33,530 bases of DNA from Pirellulales bacterium (GCA_020846145.1 JADLEL010000093.1:1-33530); one strand, 5' to 3'. Counted from the first letter of the stretch, positions 22,965 to 32,310 are shown. Program-made: numbers and translations. The notes: generated from the sequence alone by a model not told the origin.

Positions 22965-23332
22965 GAATCATTAACTCCTGAAAGCTGTCGGACCGATGCG
23001 CGGCCTGCCGGGACAGATTATCAATTTGTCCTACGGATATATATTGCCACTCGATAGACCTAAATCGATTTTAATCGGACATCCAGGGGGTGTCAACGAA
23101 ATAGATTGTCCAAACTATCCGGTTTTGCACCGTGCCGCCCGTTCCTCGATCAATCATACTTCGCCTTTTTTCGCACGATAGCGTTATAACCGTAAAAACC
23201 GGAGGTTTCATGCGGAAAACATTCGATCCCCCTAAGTGCAGGGCGATTGGCCATTGCCCCCGCTCGTGTTAAAATGATCTTTGTCGGTAGTGCAAAGGCC
23301 ACGTATTCCTACTCACCCCCCCGAATGCGGTT
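22965..23332. other. Divergent intergenic region
   Basis: Separates the minus-strand coiled-coil gene from the plus-strand nucleotidyltransferase module. The first 20 bp hold the ribosome-binding site of the former. A promoter for the latter is listed separately. No gene is visible in between. Confidence 0.6.
23247..23275 (+). promoter_or_regulatory. Sigma-70-type promoter before the nucleotidyltransferase module
   Basis: TTGGCC (23247-23252) and TAAAAT (23270-23275) are separated by exactly 17 bp, with 4 of 6 and 5 of 6 consensus matches. The ATG of the small gene lies 57 bp further on. Confidence 0.5.
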
Positions 23333-23548
23333 ATGCTCAGTCCCGAATCGCTTGAAGCCTACCGCCGCATGACGAATTCCGAGCGGTTGAAGCTCACGCT
23401 GCAAATGATCGACGAAAATCTCCCCTATCTCTATCGCGGGACCCCCGAACAAGTGCGGCGGCGAATCGAGCGGATCAACCGCGAGAATGAAGAACGCAAC
23501 CGGTTGATGCTCACCGCCATCGCCAGAACGCGGAAAAAAGATGAATAA
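23333..23548 (+). CDS. Small helical partner of a nucleotidyltransferase
   Basis: A 71-residue, strongly charged, probably all-helical protein (EAYRRMTNSERLKLTLQMI ... EQVRRRIERINRENEERNR). I recognise no named family. Its stop codon overlaps the start of the nucleotidyltransferase gene by 8 bp, a coupling usual in two-gene toxin-antitoxin-like modules, so the pair is likely translated together. It could be the neutralising or substrate subunit (inference). The ATG at 23333 is the only good start; no strong Shine-Dalgarno is visible. Confidence 0.75.
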   Translation: MLSPESLEAYRRMTNSERLKLTLQMIDENLPYLYRGTPEQVRRRIERINRENEERNRLMLTAIARTRKKDE

Positions 23549-24101
23549 CCTCGATCGAACTTTGCGAGAAATGGTGGCGCTCATCGAGCGATTGCAAATG
23601 CCCTATGTTTTGATGGGCGGATTGGCGGTGCGCGTCTATGGTATTCCACGCCCCACTTACGACATCGATTTTACGTTGGCGATACCGCGGTCGTCTTTGA
23701 ACGTTTTCTATCGCGATCTTCAAGCATTGGGATACACCGTTCCCGAGCCGTATTTAACGGGATGGGTCGATTGCGTGGCGGGGATGCCGGTCGTGAAAAT
23801 CCGTTTTTTCGGCGGGGAGAATGGAATCGACGTCGATTTTTTTCTGGCGGAATCGGATTATCAACATCAGGTTTTAACGCGGCGGCGAAGGGAAAAAATC
23901 GACGATCTCGATGTTTGGGTAGTCGGTCCGGAAGATCTTATTCTACTTAAACTCATTTCGAGGCGGCCGAGAGACATGGCCGACATCGGCGATATCCTCT
24001 TCACTCAAGGCCAACTCGATATCGCCTATATGCGTTCGTGGGCGGAAAAGCTGCACATTGGCGAACATTTGGAGCAAGTCCTGTCGGAGGTCTCCTCGTG
24101 A
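23541..24101 (+). CDS. Nucleotidyltransferase of the AbiEii/MNT type
   Basis: A 186-residue protein with the nucleotidyltransferase core: LMGGLAVRVYG (about residues 24-34), then the metal-binding pair in TYDIDFTLAI (about residues 38-47), and a third acidic residue in GIDVDFFLA (about 94-102). The tail VVGPEDLILLKLISRRPRDMADIGDIL (about residues 130-156) is the conserved Lys/Arg-Asp helix region of AbiEii-like and DUF6036-like enzymes. Members of this superfamily transfer nucleotides to tRNA or to a toxin protein. The gene overlaps the small upstream gene by 8 bp, giving a compact two-gene unit with its own promoter. Whether it is a defence or toxin-antitoxin system is not shown by sequence. 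Confidence 0.82.
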   Translation: MNNLDRTLREMVALIERLQMPYVLMGGLAVRVYGIPRPTYDIDFTLAIPRSSLNVFYRDLQALGYTVPEPYLTGWVDCVAGMPVVKIRFFGGENGIDVDFFLAESDYQHQVLTRRRREKIDDLDVWVVGPEDLILLKLISRRPRDMADIGDILFTQGQLDIAYMRSWAEKLHIGEHLEQVLSEVSS

Positions 24102-24134
24102 AACGGCGATGGCACTTTTATCGATAGGTGAGGG

Positions 24135-27100
24135 ATGACCGATTCCAAACGGCAGTATTCATTACCGGGTTTTGATTGCGCGGATCGCGAGGAGATTTTA
24201 TCGTCGGAGTTAATACACGCTAACGAATTCGCCGAGGGTCAGTCCGAATCACCCGAATCCGCTCCACTACTCACGCAACGATCGACGGGAAACTCGCCCC
24301 GCGTGGACGCGGGGGCTAAACAACCGCACTCCCCCCTCTCCCCTCTCCCCTCTCCCCTGCACGGTCAAACCGTCTGGATCATCGACGGCCATTCGCTCAT
24401 TCATCAGGTGTTTCATGCCTTGCCCGAGATGAGCAGTCCGCGGGGCGAACCGGTGGGGGCGGTGTTCGGATTTACGCGGGACATGCTTTACTTACTCGAG
24501 GAGAAGCGGCCCGACTATCTGTTTTGCGCTTTCGATCTACCCGGCAAGACCTTTCGGCATGTGATGTATGCGCAGTATAAAATCCAGCGGCCGGAGATGG
24601 ACGCCGACCTGGTGCCGCAAATCGCGTCGATCCGCCGGGTGCTCTCGGTGCTGGGCATTCCCGCGGTCGATCGCGAGTCGTTCGAGGCCGACGACGTGAT
24701 GGCTACCGTGGCGCGGATCGTCGAGGAACTCGGCGGCGCGTGCATTTTGGTAACCGCCGACAAGGATTGCCGGCAACTCATCACCGACCGCGTGAAGGTC
24801 TATAACATCCGCAAAAACGAGTACATCGACCGGGAGGCGCTGAAAAACGATTGGGGAATCGCGCCCGAGCAGGTGGTCGATTTTCAGGCGTTGGTGGGCG
24901 ATTCGGTCGATAACGTGCCCGGCGTGCCGAAGGTCGGTCCCAAGACCGCTCGGCAACTGATCGAACAATTCGGCACCCTCGACGCCGTGCTCGAACGCGC
25001 CGCGGAAGTGAAGGGAGCCAAGCTCAAGGAAAATCTGCTCGCTTTCCGCGAGCAGGCGTTATTAAGCCGCGAATTGGTGCGGTTGGACAACCGCGTTCCG
25101 CTTACGATCGATTGGAACGCCTGCCGGGCGGGCCGCATCGACCGGGCGGCGGCCGTCTCGCTGTTCCGCGATTTTGGTTTCCGTGGATTGACGCAAAAAG
25201 TCGAATCGCTCGCCAATTCGTTGTTCTTACATCGCAATGATAGTTTAGCCCCGGCGTCCACGCCGGAAAAGATGCCAGAAAGTTTCGTCGGGTGCCATGC
25301 CCACGCCGGCCGTGGGCATGAGGAGCTTGCTCAACCTTCCAACATGCCCACGACAAGCGTGGGCATGGCACCGACCTATCATCTTATCAACACCCCCGAA
25401 TCATTCGGTGAGTTCCTCGTCCAACTCCGCGAACAAAAGAGCTTTTCGTTCGATACCGAGACCACCGATATCCGTCCCCGCTTCGCCGAACTCGTCGGCT
25501 TATCTTTCGCTTGGAACGACCGCGAGGCATGGTATCTTCCGGTTCGCGGGCCGGCGGGAGAACCGCATCTGGATTTGCATCAAACGCTCGCCGAATTGCG
25601 GCCCATCCTCGAAAATCCGGCCACCGAGAAGATCGGCCAGAATCTCAAATACGACATTCTCGTGCTGCGCACGGCGGGCGTGGAACTCCGCGGCGCCGCC
25701 TTCGATTCGATGATCGCCGACTACCTGCTCGACGCCGGACGCCGCGGCCACAACCTCGACGATCTGGCGTTATCCTACCTCGGACACAAGACGATCAAAA
25801 TCTCCGAGCTGATCGGCAGCGGAAAACATCAAAAACGCATGGACGAGGTTCCCTTGCGGCAAATCGCCGACTACGCCGCCGAAGACGCCATCGTCCCGCT
25901 CTGGCTAAAGCCGATCCTCGCCGAAAAACTCGAAAAAGCCGAACTCGAAGAACTTTTCACCGAAGTCGAACTTCCTTTGATCGACGTGCTCGTGGAACTG
26001 GAATTCAACGGCATCAAGATCGACCCGACGCGCCTGGCGAATTTACGCGAAGAATACGGTCGGCGGTTGGCAACGCTCGAAGAGGAAATTCACGCGCTGG
26101 CGGGCCGGGCGTTCAACATCGCCTCGCCGAAACAATTGCAGGAGATTCTGTTCAACGAGTTGAAACTGCCAGTGCTCAAAAAGACCCCCAAGACCGGCCC
26201 CAGCACCGATGCCGAGGTGCTCGAGGAACTGGCGCCGTTGCATCCCCTGCCGGCCAAATTGGTAGAGTTTCGCCAGTACGCCAAGCTGAAAAGCACCTAT
26301 ATCGATGCTTTGCCGACGATGGTCCACCCCGAGACGGGTCGGATTCACGCCTCCTTCAATCAGGTGGTGGCCGCCACCGGCAGGCTAAGCTCCAGCGATC
26401 CGAATCTGCAAAATATTCCCGTACGCACCGCGGAAGGGCGGGAAATTCGCTCGGCATTCGTTCCCGGCGAGGAAGGGTGGCTGCTCTTGGCGGCCGATTA
26501 TTCGCAGATCGAACTTCGCGTTTTGGCCCATTTTTCCGGCGATGAGCAGCTTTGCGAGGCTTTCGCCCGGGATGAAGACATCCACGCAAGGGTGGCGAGC
26601 CAAGTGAACCATGTCCCTTTGGAAGCAGTAACCCCATCCATGCGAAGGGGTGCCAAGGCAGTCAATTTCGGGGTTATTTACGGCCAAAGCGCCTTCGGAT
26701 TGGCGAAATCGCTGGGCATCGAGCAGGAAGCGGCCCAAAAATTCATCGACAACTACTTCGCCAGTTATCCCAGAATCGAAAAATTCATGGATCGGGTACT
26801 GGTGGAATGTCGCAAAACCGGTTACGTTAAAACGATCCTCGGCAGACGGCGCGCGATTGAAGGAATTCGGGAACACGCCGGCCGGCAGCGGAACCTTTCC
26901 GAACGGACGGCCGTCAACACCGTCATTCAGGGATCGGCCGCCGACCTGATGAAGCTGGCCATGGTGTCCATCCACCGCCGCCTTTGCCGGGAGAAAAATA
27001 TCCCCGCCCGGATGCTGCTTCAGATCCACGACGAGCTGATCTTCGAAGTTCCCGCCACGCACCTTTTTGATTTGGCCAACCTTGTCCGCGAGGAGATGGT

Positions 27101-27185
27101 TGGCGTTCGAACTTTGAACGTCCCCTTGAAGGTGGACCTCAAAGCCGGTCCCAATTGGGCGGACGCCGAAGAGATGATTATTTAG
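24135..27185 (+). CDS. polA: DNA polymerase I with N-terminal extension and coding palindromes
   Basis: A 1016-residue repair and primer-removal polymerase. Residues 1-77 are an added, low-complexity extension. The 5' nuclease follows (WIIDGHSLIHQ, DDVMATVA, VTADKDCRQL, GDSVDNVPGVPKVGPKTA). The 3'-5' exonuclease is present with its DxE motif intact (FDTETTD, about residue 437). The polymerase has motif A DYSQIELRVLAHFS (about 788), motif B RRGAKAVNFGVIYG and motif C HDEL (about 965). The linker between nuclease and exonuclease (about residues 386-413) is encoded by an 82-bp inverted repeat, and part of the N-terminal extension by a palindrome and a CCCCTCT tandem repeat. AGGTGAGGG precedes the ATG. 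The TAG stop is the first part of another palindrome. Longer than the usual 900-950 residues because of these inserts. Confidence 0.97.
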   Translation: MTDSKRQYSLPGFDCADREEILSSELIHANEFAEGQSESPESAPLLTQRSTGNSPRVDAGAKQPHSPLSPLPSPLHGQTVWIIDGHSLIHQVFHALPEMSSPRGEPVGAVFGFTRDMLYLLEEKRPDYLFCAFDLPGKTFRHVMYAQYKIQRPEMDADLVPQIASIRRVLSVLGIPAVDRESFEADDVMATVARIVEELGGACILVTADKDCRQLITDRVKVYNIRKNEYIDREALKNDWGIAPEQVVDFQALVGDSVDNVPGVPKVGPKTARQLIEQFGTLDAVLERAAEVKGAKLKENLLAFREQALLSRELVRLDNRVPLTIDWNACRAGRIDRAAAVSLFRDFGFRGLTQKVESLANSLFLHRNDSLAPASTPEKMPESFVGCHAHAGRGHEELAQPSNMPTTSVGMAPTYHLINTPESFGEFLVQLREQKSFSFDTETTDIRPRFAELVGLSFAWNDREAWYLPVRGPAGEPHLDLHQTLAELRPILENPATEKIGQNLKYDILVLRTAGVELRGAAFDSMIADYLLDAGRRGHNLDDLALSYLGHKTIKISELIGSGKHQKRMDEVPLRQIADYAAEDAIVPLWLKPILAEKLEKAELEELFTEVELPLIDVLVELEFNGIKIDPTRLANLREEYGRRLATLEEEIHALAGRAFNIASPKQLQEILFNELKLPVLKKTPKTGPSTDAEVLEELAPLHPLPAKLVEFRQYAKLKSTYIDALPTMVHPETGRIHASFNQVVAATGRLSSSDPNLQNIPVRTAEGREIRSAFVPGEEGWLLLAADYSQIELRVLAHFSGDEQLCEAFARDEDIHARVASQVNHVPLEAVTPSMRRGAKAVNFGVIYGQSAFGLAKSLGIEQEAAQKFIDNYFASYPRIEKFMDRVLVECRKTGYVKTILGRRRAIEGIREHAGRQRNLSERTAVNTVIQGSAADLMKLAMVSIHRRLCREKNIPARMLLQIHDELIFEVPATHLFDLANLVREEMVGVRTLNVPLKVDLKAGPNWADAEEMII
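24294..24360 (+). repeat. Palindrome and CT tandem repeat within the polA 5' region
   Basis: GCCCCGCG-TGGA-CGCGGGGGC plus TAAACA (24296-24322) nearly equals the palindrome upstream of glnB (14515-14541). It is followed by CCCCTCT iterated about four times (24333-24358). Both are read in frame as SPRVDAGAK and PHSPLSPLPSPL. Confidence 0.8.
25291..25372 (+). repeat. 82-bp inverted repeat inserted in the polA frame
   Basis: Perfect 15-bp ends GGTGCCATGCCCACG and CGTGGGCATGGCACC enclose two 25-bp palindromes of the form CATGCCCACG-N5-CGTGGGCATG (25296-25320 and 25343-25367). The element is translated without stop as the flexible linker between the 5' nuclease and exonuclease domains. Confidence 0.88.
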
Positions 27186-27206
27186 CCCCCGGTGAAAACA
27201 CCGGAG
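27183..27206. repeat. Palindrome containing the polA stop codon
   Basis: TAGCCCCCGGTG-AAAA-CACCGGAGG: the TAG is the polA stop. The CCGGTG/CACCGG stem belongs to the TAGCCCCC palindrome group. Confidence 0.7.
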
Positions 27207-27270
27207 GCACATTGGACCTCGAACGCCGATCAATCGGCATTTCGGAGTTTTTACCCCCATTGCGAATACC

Positions 27271-27294
27271 GCCCCCCGTGTATTCACGGGGGGC
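27271..27294. repeat. 24-bp palindrome before coaE
   Basis: GCCCCCCGTG-TATT-CACGGGGGGC followed by TAAAAA and then the coaE ATG at 27301. It is the exact reverse complement of the palindrome at 31296-31319 that ends nusB. Confidence 0.88.
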
Positions 27295-27300
27295 TAAAAA

Positions 27301-27933
27301 ATGAACACCCCATACCCCTCGCCCCTCGCTCCGTTTCGCGTGATCGGACTGTTGGGCGGCGTGGCCTGTGGGAAGAGCCTCGTGGCGTCGATTTTCGCGG
27401 AGCGCGGGCTGGGCGTGTTGGACGCCGACCGGGCGGGACACGAAGCATTGCGATTGCCGCACATTCTCGCGGCCGCCCGAAGCCGCTGGGGCGATGAAAT
27501 TCTCGGTCCCGACGGCCGGATCGATCGCGGCCGATTGGCGAAAATCGTTTTCGATTCGGGCGAAACCGGCGCCCGCGAACGGCAGTTTTTGGAGCGGTTG
27601 ACGCATCCCGAAATCGAGCGGCGGCTGATCCAGGAAGCGAACCGAATGTTCGCCGCGGGCGTATCGGCGGTAGTGCTCGACGCCGCCGTGATGCTCGAAA
27701 CCGGTTGGGATAAATGGTGCGATAAGTTGGTTTTTATCGAAGCCCCGCGTACAATTCGCTTGGCCCGGGCGTTGGCCCGCGGTTGGAAGGAGGAGGACTT
27801 TGTCGCGCGAGAGGCCGCCCAGAAATCGCTGGATTTCAAGCGCGGCCGAGCCGATGTGGTAATAGACAACTCCGGTTCCACGGAGCAGACCCGCGCGCAA
27901 ATCGAGCGCTGCCTGCCGACCCTCCTCCGCTGA
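27301..27933 (+). CDS. coaE: Dephospho-CoA kinase
   Basis: A 210-residue P-loop kinase catalysing the last step of coenzyme A synthesis, phosphorylation of the 3'-OH of dephospho-CoA by ATP. The P-loop is GLLGGVACGKS (about residues 17-27). DADRAGHEALR is the conserved CoaE substrate motif. LTHPEIERRL and LDAAVMLETGWDKWCD are the family lid and Walker-B-like stretches. CoaE often follows polA in bacteria, as here. The ATG at 27301 comes directly after a palindrome and TAAAAA with no Shine-Dalgarno; the next in-frame Met is within the protein core, so this start stands. Confidence 0.94.
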   Translation: MNTPYPSPLAPFRVIGLLGGVACGKSLVASIFAERGLGVLDADRAGHEALRLPHILAAARSRWGDEILGPDGRIDRGRLAKIVFDSGETGARERQFLERLTHPEIERRLIQEANRMFAAGVSAVVLDAAVMLETGWDKWCDKLVFIEAPRTIRLARALARGWKEEDFVAREAAQKSLDFKRGRADVVIDNSGSTEQTRAQIERCLPTLLR

Positions 27934-27983
27934 TTCCCGCCCACCGATTCAAGAATAACCTGAAAGCCGTTTGGAGTTTTTTT

Positions 27984-28181
27984 ATGTCCACCGAACTGAA
28001 TATGGTTTATTGGAAGGGCGAAAAGTTTTGGGTCGGCAAACTGCTCGATTATCCCGACATCATGAGCCAAGGAGAAACCTTGGAGGAATTGGAATCCAAT
28101 CTTCAAGAAGCCTTCATGCTGATGGTGATGGACGACGTGCCGGCGGAACACGAAATCAAGTCGATTTCCGTATCGATATGA
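27984..28181 (+). CDS. hicB: HicB-type antitoxin
   Basis: A 65-residue protein with the degenerate RNase-H-like fold of HicB antitoxins: the edge strand KFWVGKLLDYPDIMSQGETLEELESNLQEAF is the classic HicB pattern, in which a PGxxTxGxTxEEA-like stretch appears as PDIMSQGETLEEL. There is no separate DNA-binding domain in this short form, so self-regulation is uncertain. GGAG stands 8 nt before the ATG. The stop codon overlaps the start of hicA (ATGA), so the two are translationally coupled. Confidence 0.85.
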   Translation: MSTELNMVYWKGEKFWVGKLLDYPDIMSQGETLEELESNLQEAFMLMVMDDVPAEHEIKSISVSI

Positions 28182-28351
28182 AAAGAACCGAACTGCTTAA
28201 GCGCATGAACAAAATCGGTTGCGTGTTCGTGCGTTCCGGCTCGAATCACGATATCTACATGAATCCGAAAACGGGAAAGAAGCAGCCGGTTCCCCGGCAT
28301 ACCGAAATTGACGAACACCTGGCAAAACATATCCTGAAAATTTTATCGTAG
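28178..28351 (+). CDS. hicA: HicA-type mRNA interferase toxin
   Basis: A 57-residue protein with the double-stranded RNA-binding-like fold of HicA. The N-terminal helix is KRTELLKRMNKIGC, and RSGSNHDIYMNP carries the catalytic histidine within the family motif GSHxxY. The C-terminal VPRHTEIDEHLAKHILKIL is the conserved HicA end. HicA cuts mRNAs when free of HicB. The toxin is encoded after the antitoxin, the reverse of the classical hicAB order; both orders occur. It overlaps hicB by four bases and sits between coaE and rho. Confidence 0.87.
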   Translation: MKRTELLKRMNKIGCVFVRSGSNHDIYMNPKTGKKQPVPRHTEIDEHLAKHILKILS

Positions 28352-28367
28352 CACTGCTTTCGACTTT

Positions 28368-28395
28368 GGTGGGACATCGCTACGCTCGTCCCACC
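28368..28395. repeat. Short palindrome upstream of rho
   Basis: GGTGGGAC, a 12-nt spacer and GTCCCACC, 68 bp before the rho start. It could act as a weak terminator for hicA or as a small dispersed repeat; only one copy is in the window. Confidence 0.55.
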
Positions 28396-28462
28396 CTACA
28401 AATTCCCGCCGCCGAGGCCTTCCGCGCTTCGGCAACCCCATCCTCTCAGGAGCGATCTAATC

Positions 28463-30085
28463 ATGGCCCTCGAACGACAACCCGAAAGAGATTTCGACGA
28501 AGAGATCGAAAAAGAATCCGAACCGGCATCTCAGGCCGAGCCGGGCAACCGGCTCGACGAAGATCCTGGCAACCGGCTCGACTACCCGCCGGAGAGGCCC
28601 CTCGACGCTCCGCCCCCGCGGTCTTTCGAACCGCGGCCGCTGTACCGCTCCACGCGGTTCTTCGGCCAGCACCGCTACGAAACCCGCCCGCGCGAGGTGG
28701 AACCGCGCTATCATCTCGACGACGAGGACGATCCGCTTTCGATCGCCGAGGAACTCGCCAAAGCGATGGACGCGGGCAAGGACATCCACAAGGAAATCGA
28801 GCAGATTCGGCAGTCGAAGGATACGAACATCGTCGAGTTGCAGAAGATGTCGATGGCCGAACTGATCGAGGAGGCGCGCCGCGAAAACCTCACCGAGATC
28901 GCGGGCATCAAGAAGCAAGATTTGATCTTCCGCATCCTCAAGGAGCGGGTGAAGCTCAACGGCCTGATGTTCGGCGAGGGAACGCTGGAGATTCTGCCCG
29001 ACGGTTTCGGCTTCCTCCGCAGCCCCGATTATCATTACCTTTCCTGCCCGGACGACATCTACGTTTCGCCCAGCCAGATTCGGCGTTTCGGCCTGCGGAC
29101 GGGGGCGTGGGTAACGGGCCAAATCCGTCCGCCCAAGGAAAACGAGCGGTATTTCGCCCTGCTCCGCGTCGAGGCGATCAATTTCGAGGACCCCAACGCG
29201 CTTTCCGCGAAGATTTCCTTCGACAATCTCACGCCGCTGCACCCCGACGAGCGCATCCGCATGGAGACCACGCCCGACGAAATCGAAATGCGCGTCGTCG
29301 ATATGATCGTGCCCATCGGTTTCGGACAGCGCGGGATAATCGTCAGTCCGCCGCGGGCGGGCAAGACGATCCTCATGCAGAAAATGGCCAAGGCGGCCCT
29401 GGCGAACTATCCCGACCTGTACGTGTTCATGCTCTTGATCGATGAGCGGCCCGAGGAAGTTACCGACATGGAGCGGCAGGTCAAGGGGCCGAACTGCGAG
29501 GTCATCAGTTCGACCTTTGACGAGGACTCCGCGCGGCACATCCAGGTGGGCGAAATGGTGCTGGAAAAGGCCAAACGGATGGTCGAATACGGCCGCGACG
29601 TGCTGATTTTCCTCGATTCGATCACCCGCTACGCCCGGGCGTGGAACGCCGAATGCCCGACTTCGGGTAAAATCCTCTCCGGCGGCGTGGATGCCAACGC
29701 GCTCACGCGACCGAAAAAGTTCTTCGGCTCGGCCCGCAAGGTTGAAGAGGGCGGCTCGCTGACGATCATCGCCACCGCGCTGGTCGATACCGGCAGCCGC
29801 ATGGACGAGGTGATTTTCGAGGAGTTCAAGGGGACGGGCAACCAGGAAATCACGCTCGACCGCCGCCTGGTGGATCGGCGGATATGGCCCTCGATCGACA
29901 TCAATCGCAGCGGCACCCGCCGCGAGGAAATGCTGTTGGATCCCGAGGAATACCGGCGGATCTGCATCCTCCGCCGCGTGCTGAACGACATGAATCCGCC
30001 CGACGCCATGGAATTGCTGATCAGCCGCCTGCAAAAAACCAAGTCCAACGCCGAGTTCCTAATGAGCATGAATTTGAAGATGTAA
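28463..30085 (+). CDS. rho: Transcription termination factor Rho
   Basis: A 540-residue hexameric RNA helicase that ends transcription of untranslated RNA. Residues 1-90 are an added acidic, Pro-rich, disordered arm. The Rho N-terminal helix bundle follows ([30 protein letters not shown]), then the OB-fold RNA-binding domain ([16 protein letters not shown] ... [16 protein letters not shown]). The ATPase has Walker A SPPRAGKT, Walker B-like [15 protein letters not shown], the Q-loop/R-loop region ([32 protein letters not shown]) and the arginine-rich C-terminal core. AGGAG stands 11 nt before the ATG. Long N-terminal inserts are known from other high-GC bacteria and may bind RNA or form condensates (family knowledge). 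Confidence 0.97.
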   Translation: MALERQPERDFDEEIEKESEPASQAEPGNRLDEDPGNRLDYPPERPLDAPPPRSFEPRPLYRSTRFFGQHRYETRPREVEPRYHLDDEDDPLSIAEELAKAMDAGKDIHKEIEQIRQSKDTNIVELQKMSMAELIEEARRENLTEIAGIKKQDLIFRILKERVKLNGLMFGEGTLEILPDGFGFLRSPDYHYLSCPDDIYVSPSQIRRFGLRTGAWVTGQIRPPKENERYFALLRVEAINFEDPNALSAKISFDNLTPLHPDERIRMETTPDEIEMRVVDMIVPIGFGQRGIIVSPPRAGKTILMQKMAKAALANYPDLYVFMLLIDERPEEVTDMERQVKGPNCEVISSTFDEDSARHIQVGEMVLEKAKRMVEYGRDVLIFLDSITRYARAWNAECPTSGKILSGGVDANALTRPKKFFGSARKVEEGGSLTIIATALVDTGSRMDEVIFEEFKGTGNQEITLDRRLVDRRIWPSIDINRSGTRREEMLLDPEEYRRICILRRVLNDMNPPDAMELLISRLQKTKSNAEFLMSMNLKM

Positions 30086-30221
30086 GAATAAGGGATTAGG
30101 GGATGGGGGATAGGGGATAGGGAAAAAATACTCGTTCCCACGCCGGAACGTAAATACATAAGTTTCCCCATCCCCTATCCCCCATCCCCTATCCCCTATC
30201 CCCTATCCCCTATCCCCTGCC
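30086..30221 (+). repeat. Inverted tandem repeats between rho and ribH
   Basis: After the rho stop the coding strand has GGGGATGGGGGATAGGGGATAGGG. After a 45-nt spacer come CCCCATCCCCTATCCCCCATC and five more CCCCTAT units, up to 4 nt before the ribH ATG. The two halves are complementary and could form a long hairpin that hides or presents the start codon. Confidence 0.85.
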
Positions 30222-30889
<668 letters not shown>

Positions 30890-31306
30890 ATGTCTCGCCG
30901 CAGCAAAGCCCGCCAGGTCGCGTTTCAAGTCCTTTATCAGGACGATTTGAATCCGCGCCACAATCCGGCCGATGCCGACGCCTTGATCGTCCGGCGGCTG
31001 CGCAAGGACGATCTCATCGAATTCGCCCGCGAATTGGTCTCCGGCGTACGGCGGAATCGCCCCGAAGTGGACGCTTCGATCGAGCGCGTCGCGGAGAATT
31101 GGAGTTTGAAGCGGATGGCCGCCACCGACCGCAACATATTGCGGCTGGGGGCCTACGAAATCCTGTACGCCGGCACGCCCGAAAAAGTCTCCATCGACGA
31201 AGCGGTCGAGTTGGCCAAACGCTTCGGCGGCGCGCAATCGGCCCAATTCGTCAACGGCATTTTGGATAAACTGATGCGATCGAAAACGCAAGTTAGCCCC
31301 CCGTGA
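30890..31306 (+). CDS. nusB: Transcription antitermination factor NusB
   Basis: A 138-residue helical protein that joins NusE (S10) and boxA RNA to keep RNA polymerase moving through rRNA operons. The N-terminal RRSKARQVAFQVLYQ and the C-terminal ATDRNILRLGAYEILY, with the TPEKVSIDEAVELAKRFGGAQSAQFVNGILDKL stretch, are diagnostic. The last residues (QVSPP) and the TGA stop are supplied by the palindrome GCCCCCCGTG-AATA-CACGGGGGGC (31296-31319). The leader is a CT-rich repeat with no Shine-Dalgarno. Confidence 0.95.
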   Translation: MSRRSKARQVAFQVLYQDDLNPRHNPADADALIVRRLRKDDLIEFARELVSGVRRNRPEVDASIERVAENWSLKRMAATDRNILRLGAYEILYAGTPEKVSIDEAVELAKRFGGAQSAQFVNGILDKLMRSKTQVSPP

Positions 31307-31319
31307 ATACACGGGGGGC
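31296..31319. repeat. 24-bp palindrome providing the nusB stop codon
   Basis: GCCCCCCGTG-AATA-CACGGGGGGC; the TGA at 31304-31306 lies in its left arm and loop. Exact reverse complement of the palindrome before coaE. Confidence 0.88.
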
Positions 31320-31383
31320 AGGATACCGGCAAGCGGCATATTCATCCTTCATCCTTCCGCATTCATCTTTCAGCATTCCTCCC

Positions 31384-32310
31384 ATGGGCTTATTCGAAAA
31401 ATTCAAACAGGGCCTGAAAAAAACCGCCCAATTCCTGAACACCGACATTCGCGACATCTTCAAGGGGGAGGGCCGCCTGGTCGATGATGCATTCTTGGAA
31501 GAGGTGTTCGAGATGCTGGTGCGCACCGATATGGGCATCGAGGCATCGAAGGAACTGGTCGCCGATATCCGCGAAAGTTTTCGCGCCCGCGTCGTGCAAA
31601 TGGAAGAGATCCTCGCGCGCATCAAGGAAAAGCTCAAAGTCCTGCTGGCCCAGCCCGCCGCGCCCATCCGTTTCGCCGAATCCGGCCCGACCGTCATCAT
31701 GGTTGCCGGCGTGAACGGTTGCGGCAAGACCACGAGCATCGCCAAACTGTCGCAGATGTTCATTGCGGACGGCAAAAAGGTGGTCTTGGGCGCCGCCGAC
31801 ACCTTTCGCGCCGCGGCCGTCGAACAGCTCACCATCTGGGCCGGAAGACTGGGCGCCGAGATCGTTACCGGCCCTTCGGGCAGCGATCCCGCGAGCGTGG
31901 CCCATCGCGCCGTCGCCAAGACCTTGGAGTCCGGTGCCGAAGTTTGCATTATCGATACCGCCGGCCGCCTGCAAACGCAACAGGGATTGATGCAACAGCT
32001 TACGAAAATCCACCGCGTGCTGGGCAAGCAGATTTCCGCAGCGCCCCACGAAGTTCTGCTGGTGCTCGACGCCACCACCGGACAAAACGGCATCAGCCAG
32101 GCCAAGCACTTCACCGAGGCCGTCAATTGCACGGGCCTGATCTTGGCGAAACTCGATGGCACCGCCAAGGGCGGCGTGGTGGTGGCCATCCGCCAACAGG
32201 TCGGCTTGCCGGTGAAATACGTGGGCGTCGGCGAGAAGGCCGAAGACCTGGCCCTCTTCGAGCCCGATTCCTTCGTCGATGCCCTCTTCGAGGACATGGC
32301 GGGAAGATGA
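31384..32310 (+). CDS. ftsY: Signal recognition particle receptor FtsY
   Basis: SRP receptor GTPase of 308 residues that docks ribosome-SRP complexes at the inner membrane for co-translational insertion. The N-domain begins GLFEKFKQGLKKTAQFL, with a short amphipathic start and no long acidic A domain. The G-domain has G1 GVNGCGKTTSIAKL, G2 DTFRAAAVEQL, G3 DTAGRLQ, G4 AKLDGTAKGG and the closing GVGEKAEDLALFEPDSFVDALF. G1 reads NGCGKTT, where NGxGKTT is the family norm. The ATG at 31384 is used; the longer frame to 31303 only translates the leader repeats. Upstream is CATCCTTCATCCTTCCG-type CT-rich sequence. Confidence 0.96.
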   Translation: MGLFEKFKQGLKKTAQFLNTDIRDIFKGEGRLVDDAFLEEVFEMLVRTDMGIEASKELVADIRESFRARVVQMEEILARIKEKLKVLLAQPAAPIRFAESGPTVIMVAGVNGCGKTTSIAKLSQMFIADGKKVVLGAADTFRAAAVEQLTIWAGRLGAEIVTGPSGSDPASVAHRAVAKTLESGAEVCIIDTAGRLQTQQGLMQQLTKIHRVLGKQISAAPHEVLLVLDATTGQNGISQAKHFTEAVNCTGLILAKLDGTAKGGVVVAIRQQVGLPVKYVGVGEKAEDLALFEPDSFVDALFEDMAGR

